Part shown: in pieces, positions 33,755 to 37,448 of the stretch
Position numbering within the stretch: position 1 is the first letter of the stretch
Layout: every line of letters begins with the position of its first letter
NCBI GenBank assembly: GCA_012515775.1
Contig: JAAYXS010000857.1
Location: forward strand, 1-37,448
Direction: 5' to 3'
DNA: 37,448 nt
Source of the DNA: Phycisphaerae bacterium
Lineage (GTDB): Bacteria; Planctomycetota; Phycisphaerae; UBA1845; Fen-1342
Program-made: the position numbers and the translations under genes
The notes under the pieces: model-generated
The model's input: only the letters and a program-made list of their open reading frames with translations
What the model was told of the DNA's origin: nothing
Databases searched by the model: none

Positions 33755-35782
33755 ATGCCCCGCCGTTACGACGCACACAAAAAGGCCGCTGCCGAACGCC
33801 AACGCCGGCTGTCGACGGCAGGTCGCGACATCGGCCCCTTACCACCGATCCGCGACCCGGAGCGGCGCGCCGAAGGTAGCCGCGACCTAGCGTTCTTTGG
33901 GCGAGAGTACTTCCCCGATATTTGTTGCCTGCCGCCTGGCCCGTGCCACTACCAGGCTTGCCGGCGATTGGCCGGGGCCGCAACCAATGGGGGCCTGTTC
34001 GCCTTCGCAATGCCGCGAGGATTCGGCAAGACAACGTGGTCCTGGCTGACTGCCGTCTGGGCCCTGCTGCGAGGGTTGCGGCCGTTCGTCGCGCTGATCG
34101 GCGCGGACGAACCCGCCGCTGTGCAACTGCTCGATTCCATCAAAATGGCCTTCGCGCACAACGACCGCCTACTAGACGACTATCCCGAAGTCTGCTATCC
34201 GATCCGCCGCCTAGACGGCATTTCCCAGCGCGCCCGCGGCCAGCTCTACCGCGGCGAGCCTACGGCGCTGATCTGGACGGGCCACAAAATCACGTTGCCG
34301 ACAATTGCCGGCTCTCGCGCGTCCGGGGCGACCGTCCGCACCGCTGGCTTGACCGGGCAAATACGCGGCATGGCGCATACGACGGCCGACGGCCGAACCA
34401 TCCGGCCTTCGTTCGTGATTCTGGACGATCCGCAAACCGACGAATCCGCGCGCAGCCCGGCTCAAACACAGGCGCGCCACGAGATAATCCAAGGGGCCGT
34501 GCTAGCCCTGGGAGGCCCGGGCACGTCCATTGCCGCCGCCATGCCTTGTACAGTCATCAAGCCCGACGACCTCGCGAGCCGCTACCTCGACCGCCGCGCC
34601 ATGCCCGAATGGCACGGGCAGCGCACGCCCGCCGTAATCTCCTGGCCGACGAATGACAACCTATGGGGCGAGTACTCCCGCCTGCGAACCGAGGACTTGG
34701 CCGCGGGTGGCGACGGCGCGTCGGCCGACGCCTACTACCTCACCCACCGCGAGGAAATGGACGCCGGAGCCGAAGTCTCCTGGGAACACTACCGGCAAGG
34801 CTGCCACAGCGCCATACAGCTCCACTGGAATCTGCGGTTGCGAAACCCGGCAGCCCACGCCGCCGAATACCAGAACGCGCCGATTGATTCCACCGACGGT
34901 GCCGAGGCCATCACCGCCAAGGCGATCCTGGAACGCCCGGCCGGCGCATACGAACGCGGCGCTCTGCCAACGCTCCGGCAGACCCTTGCACGGCTGACCG
35001 CCAGTATCGACGTACACGACAACCTGCTCTATTGGCATGTGCTCGCATCCTCCACCGATCTTACCGCCGGCCTGGTCGATTGGGGCGCCTGGCCCGACCA
35101 GAAGCGCGAATACTGGACGCTGGATGACGCAACGCGCACGCTCAAGCGAAAGTACCCCGGCCGCGGCAAGGATGGCGCGATTGTCGCCGGCCTGACCGAT
35201 CTGCTCAATAGTCTACTGGCGCGAACCTGGGAACTCGACGGCAGCCAACACCGGGTGGACCTCTGCCTGGTGGACCTGGGCTACAAACCCGACGAAGTCG
35301 AACTAGCCATCGCCCAATGCAACGCGCCGGCCGCGGTCATAGGGTCGAAGGGTCTGCCCGTCAAGGCCACGAACAAGCCGCTCAGCGAATACACCAAACA
35401 CCCGGGCGACCGCGTCGGCCACTACTGGCGATCTGCGAAGCCGCCGAAACGAAGCCGCCGGCAAATCCAATTCGACGCCAACGCCTGGAAGTCCATCGTT
35501 GCCCGCGCCCTCACGACGGCCCCGGGCGATCCCGGCGCTCTCCACCTGCCCACCGGAAACCTCCGGCTATTGGCCGACCATTACGCCGCGGAGTACCCGC
35601 TCAGGGTCACGGCGCGCGGCCGAACGCTGGACGAATGGCAGCTACGGCCAGGCCGCGACAACCACTTCTGGGACGCCCTAGTCCTCTGTTTCGTGGCCGC
35701 CGGCGTCAAAGGCGCGCGCCCCGCCGCCCTCGCCTCTGGCAAGAAACCCTCACGCAAGAAAAGAAAGGTGCACTATCTATGA
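33755..35782 (+). CDS. terL: Terminase large subunit
   Basis: 675 aa. ATPase domain: Walker A in AMPRGFGKTTW (residues ~86-95), Walker B FVILDDPQTDE (residues ~220-230), with the coupling motif near ISWPTNDN. The nuclease domain begins about residue 420 (TASIDVHDNLLYWHVLASS), with the first acidic residue D in SIDVHD, and continues through LCLVDLGYKPDEVELAI; the C-terminus is basic (GKKPSRKKRKVHYL). Layout and the PRGFGKT form are lambda gpA-like. It cuts concatemers and pumps DNA through the portal. It overlaps the next gene by ATGA. Confidence 0.92.
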   Translation: MPRRYDAHKKAAAERQRRLSTAGRDIGPLPPIRDPERRAEGSRDLAFFGREYFPDICCLPPGPCHYQACRRLAGAATNGGLFAFAMPRGFGKTTWSWLTAVWALLRGLRPFVALIGADEPAAVQLLDSIKMAFAHNDRLLDDYPEVCYPIRRLDGISQRARGQLYRGEPTALIWTGHKITLPTIAGSRASGATVRTAGLTGQIRGMAHTTADGRTIRPSFVILDDPQTDESARSPAQTQARHEIIQGAVLALGGPGTSIAAAMPCTVIKPDDLASRYLDRRAMPEWHGQRTPAVISWPTNDNLWGEYSRLRTEDLAAGGDGASADAYYLTHREEMDAGAEVSWEHYRQGCHSAIQLHWNLRLRNPAAHAAEYQNAPIDSTDGAEAITAKAILERPAGAYERGALPTLRQTLARLTASIDVHDNLLYWHVLASSTDLTAGLVDWGAWPDQKREYWTLDDATRTLKRKYPGRGKDGAIVAGLTDLLNSLLARTWELDGSQHRVDLCLVDLGYKPDEVELAIAQCNAPAAVIGSKGLPVKATNKPLSEYTKHPGDRVGHYWRSAKPPKRSRRQIQFDANAWKSIVARALTTAPGDPGALHLPTGNLRLLADHYAAEYPLRVTARGRTLDEWQLRPGRDNHFWDALVLCFVAAGVKGARPAALASGKKPSRKKRKVHYL

Positions 35783-36063
35783 GCACTCCCAAAACCACGA
35801 AGAAACGCACTGGTGGCCGGCCCAAGGGGGCGAGGACCGAACCGCGACCTACCGTCGCCGTTGCCCTGAGCCGTTGCACGGCTTGCGGATCCACCCGCCG
35901 CACCCCCTACACCCAGACTCGGCGCACGCCCTACGCCGGCCGCACTCCGGACGGCCAACCCTACACGGCCGTGGTCCGCCGCTGGACCCGCTGCGAGGAC
36001 TGCGGACAGGCCCGGGTGGACCTGAGCTACGAACACACGCCGGAAGAAAAACCGTCAAACTAG
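35779..36063 (+). CDS. Small zinc-ribbon protein next to TerL
   Basis: 94 aa from ATG 35779, overlapping the TerL stop. N-terminal Lys/Arg-rich tail (TPKTTKKRTGGRPKGARTEP), then SRCTACGSTRRTPY and RRWTRCEDCGQARVDLSYEHTPE, two CxxC pairs about 45 residues apart that would form one zinc ribbon. The basic tail suggests DNA or RNA binding. Its position between terminase and head-joiner genes suggests a role in packaging initiation or late transcription. The same zinc-ribbon style appears in the gene at 29139. Confidence 0.65.
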   Translation: MSTPKTTKKRTGGRPKGARTEPRPTVAVALSRCTACGSTRRTPYTQTRRTPYAGRTPDGQPYTAVVRRWTRCEDCGQARVDLSYEHTPEEKPSN

Positions 36064-36109
36064 GTTTCCGCTCTCCGGTCAGCGCCACCTCTGCGCGCAA
36101 AATGGACCC

Positions 36110-36328
36110 ATGACTGCCGACGAACTGCGAACCGCCATTGACGCCATCGACCGGGCCGCCGTTCGCATTGCCACCCACGGCGTGGCATCCGTCACGATCG
36201 ACGGCCAAACCACGCAGTTCGTCAACCCGACGGAACTGTACGAACTGCGGAAGCAATTAGCCGCCCGCCTGGCCCGCCTGACCGGGCGCCGCCCTCGCTG
36301 CTGCTCAATCCGCCTGCCTGGCTCCTAA
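36110..36328 (+). CDS. gpW-like head-tail joining protein
   Basis: 72 aa, the size of lambda gpW (68 aa). TADELRTAIDAIDRAAVRIATHGVASVTIDGQTTQFVNPTELYELRKQLAARLARLTG reproduces the W pattern: helix, then beta hairpin (HGVASVTIDGQTTQF), then helix (NPTELYELRKQLAARLA). gpW stabilises packaged DNA at the portal and joins the tail. It lies directly before the portal gene, exactly as W precedes B in lambda. The portal begins three bases after this stop, in the same frame. Confidence 0.85.
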   Translation: MTADELRTAIDAIDRAAVRIATHGVASVTIDGQTTQFVNPTELYELRKQLAARLARLTGRRPRCCSIRLPGS

Positions 36329-36331
36329 TCC

Positions 36332-37448
36332 TTGCCGATCCTCTCCACGCTCCGATCTGCTGCCCATCGCGCCGCACGGTGGGCCTACGATGCGACCGAC
36401 GCCACCAACCGTCGCCGTGCGCCGCGTTCCGTGCTGCAATCGGAGGACTCGGCCCTAACGCCCACCCGCCGGCGAACGCTCATTTCGGCCACGCGAGACC
36501 TGCGCCGCAATTTCGAAATTGCCGCCTGGGCGATTCGGCTGCATCTGGACTTTGTCGCGAGCCACGCCTTCGAATCGCACACCGGCAACGATGCGTTCGA
36601 TAAGGGACTTGAAGAGTTCGTCGCCCGCTGGGGGCGCAAAGGCAACTTTGAGGCCACCGGCCGACATAGCCGCCGCCGCTGCATGCGATTGGCGGAAGCC
36701 CACCGCGTATGCGACGGCGACGTCTTCTTCCAACGGCTCCGCTCCGGCCTGGTTGCTCCGATCGAGGGCGACCGAATCCGCACGCCAGGCGGTACGAATC
36801 GCGCGGACTACTCGCACGGAATCCGGACCAACGCCGCCGGCAAGCCTCTGGGCTACGCGCTGCACAACCGCACGGGCAGCTCTGGGTTCACGTTCGCTCG
36901 CGAGCTGAGCGCGCAATACGTCGAACAACTCGCCTATTTCGACCGATTCGACCAGGGACGCGGCATTTCGCCACTGGCCCCGGCCGTCAACCGGCTCCGC
37001 GATTCCTACGAGTGTTTGGACTACGCGCTGGTAAAAGCCAAGGTTTCCCAGCTCTTCGGGTTGGCCCTCCATCGCGACGACGACGAGGCCATTGGCGACG
37101 TCGAGACCGCCGACGACGCAGATGGCAACCCCGACAAGTCGGCGCAAACGATCGACTTCGGCCGCGGTCCTTTCCAGCTCGATCTCGGCATTGACGAGAC
37201 TGCCGAAATCCTCGAAAGCAAGACCCCCAGCGCAGAGTTCACCAACTACGTCGAGCTATCCATCGCGCTTGGGCTGAAGGCCCTGGACATCCCGGCCATT
37301 TTCTGGGACGAGTCGCGCACCAACTTCTCCGGCGCACGCGGCGCCGTGATCCTCTACGAGTTATCCGCCCGCGACAAGCAGGCGGAAATCCAAGAGCTTC
37401 TTGACCGCCTCACCTATTGGCGCCTGCAGATGGCCATTCTCGACGGCG
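36332..37448 (+). CDS. Portal protein, N-terminal part (continues at base 1; TTG start)
   Basis: Lambda gpB-type portal. The open frame begins at TTG 36332, three bases after the gpW stop and in the same frame; there is no ATG or GTG before the conserved region, so TTG is the probable start. Visible: PRSVLQSEDSALTPTRRRTLISATRDLRRNFEIAAWAIRLHLDFV, a segment typical of the portal N-terminus, DGDVFFQRLRSG, the clip/stem-like IEGDRIRTPGG, RGISPLAPAVNRLRDSYECLDYALVKAKVSQLFGLAL and TPSAEFTNYVELSIALGLKALDIPAIFWDESRTNFSG. The last phrase is highly characteristic. Full length ~459 aa with bases 1-390. Confidence 0.92.
   Translation, partial: MPILSTLRSAAHRAARWAYDATDATNRRRAPRSVLQSEDSALTPTRRRTLISATRDLRRNFEIAAWAIRLHLDFVASHAFESHTGNDAFDKGLEEFVARWGRKGNFEATGRHSRRRCMRLAEAHRVCDGDVFFQRLRSGLVAPIEGDRIRTPGGTNRADYSHGIRTNAAGKPLGYALHNRTGSSGFTFARELSAQYVEQLAYFDRFDQGRGISPLAPAVNRLRDSYECLDYALVKAKVSQLFGLALHRDDDEAIGDVETADDADGNPDKSAQTIDFGRGPFQLDLGIDETAEILESKTPSAEFTNYVELSIALGLKALDIPAIFWDESRTNFSGARGAVILYELSARDKQAEIQELLDRLTYWRLQMAILDG
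37322..37448 (+). repeat. Terminal direct repeat, copy 2 (circular-contig overlap)
   Basis: Second copy of bases 1-127. Removing it gives a unique circle of 37,321 bp. Confidence 0.92.

Overview
The window is one complete temperate tailed phage (siphovirus-type) genome, written as a linear contig with a 127-bp overlap. Bases 1-127 repeat exactly as 37322-37448, so the unique circle is 37,321 bp, and the portal gene runs across the junction (36332 to the end, continuing at 1-390). The host is most likely a planctomycete. The DNA is GC-rich. The phage carries a secreted protein with a SHD1-type C-terminal domain, a domain that is especially common in Planctomycetes. Several structural proteins also resemble protein types I associate with planctomycete genomes and proviruses. 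The host assignment is inference. The identification as a lysogenic siphovirus is strong: it has an integrase, an attP, repressor-like genes, a portal, a prohead protease, TerL and a tape measure protein.

Layout around the circle. (1) Packaging and head, 31.8 kb through the junction to 3.3 kb: PLD-like protein, probable small terminase, DNA methyltransferase, TerL, zinc-ribbon protein, gpW-like joiner, lambda-type portal, protease/scaffold, capsid, decoration protein and head closure. (2) Neck and tail, 3.3-12.6 kb: HK97-gp10-like protein, tail tube, tail chaperone with a probable -1 frameshift product, tape measure, distal tail proteins and a 1,122-aa modular tail protein. (3) A small-gene operon at 12.8-14.7 kb behind a near-consensus sigma70 promoter, with two HTH proteins. 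(4) The lysogeny region, 14.7-17.6 kb: a minus-strand SHD1 protein (the only confident minus-strand gene), attP made from the 3' half of a tRNA-Leu(GAG) gene, a small membrane protein, an XRE repressor with two matching promoter/operator sites, and a tyrosine integrase. (5) Replication and early functions, 17.9-22.2 kb: CsrA, an O-like initiator containing an iteron origin, a wHTH protein, DUF2303, an HD phosphohydrolase, a Cys-rich protein and a frameshifted papain-like peptidase. (6) Three glycosyltransferase-type genes, 22.2-25.8 kb. (7) A second structural/adsorption cluster, 25.8-29.7 kb, including a beta-helix-like protein with nine 21-residue tandem repeats. (8) A probable lysis or host-surface block, 29.9-31.6 kb: a secreted trypsin-like protease and two very small membrane or secreted proteins.

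How it works together. Integration would occur at the host tRNA-Leu gene through Int. A short XRE repressor probably acts at two copies of a TTCCGAAATSCCATAA operator that lie between the -35 and -10 boxes of two promoters. Replication would start at ten TGGCCCA repeats spaced about one helical turn apart inside the initiator gene, next to an AT-rich inverted repeat, much as in lambda O. No classical endolysin is visible, so lysis may depend on the secreted serine protease; this is a hypothesis. The most unusual points are the phage csrA, the in-gene iteron origin, the unidirectional twin-operator switch with a possibly leaderless repressor mRNA, the protease-centred lysis candidate and the tandem-repeat receptor protein.
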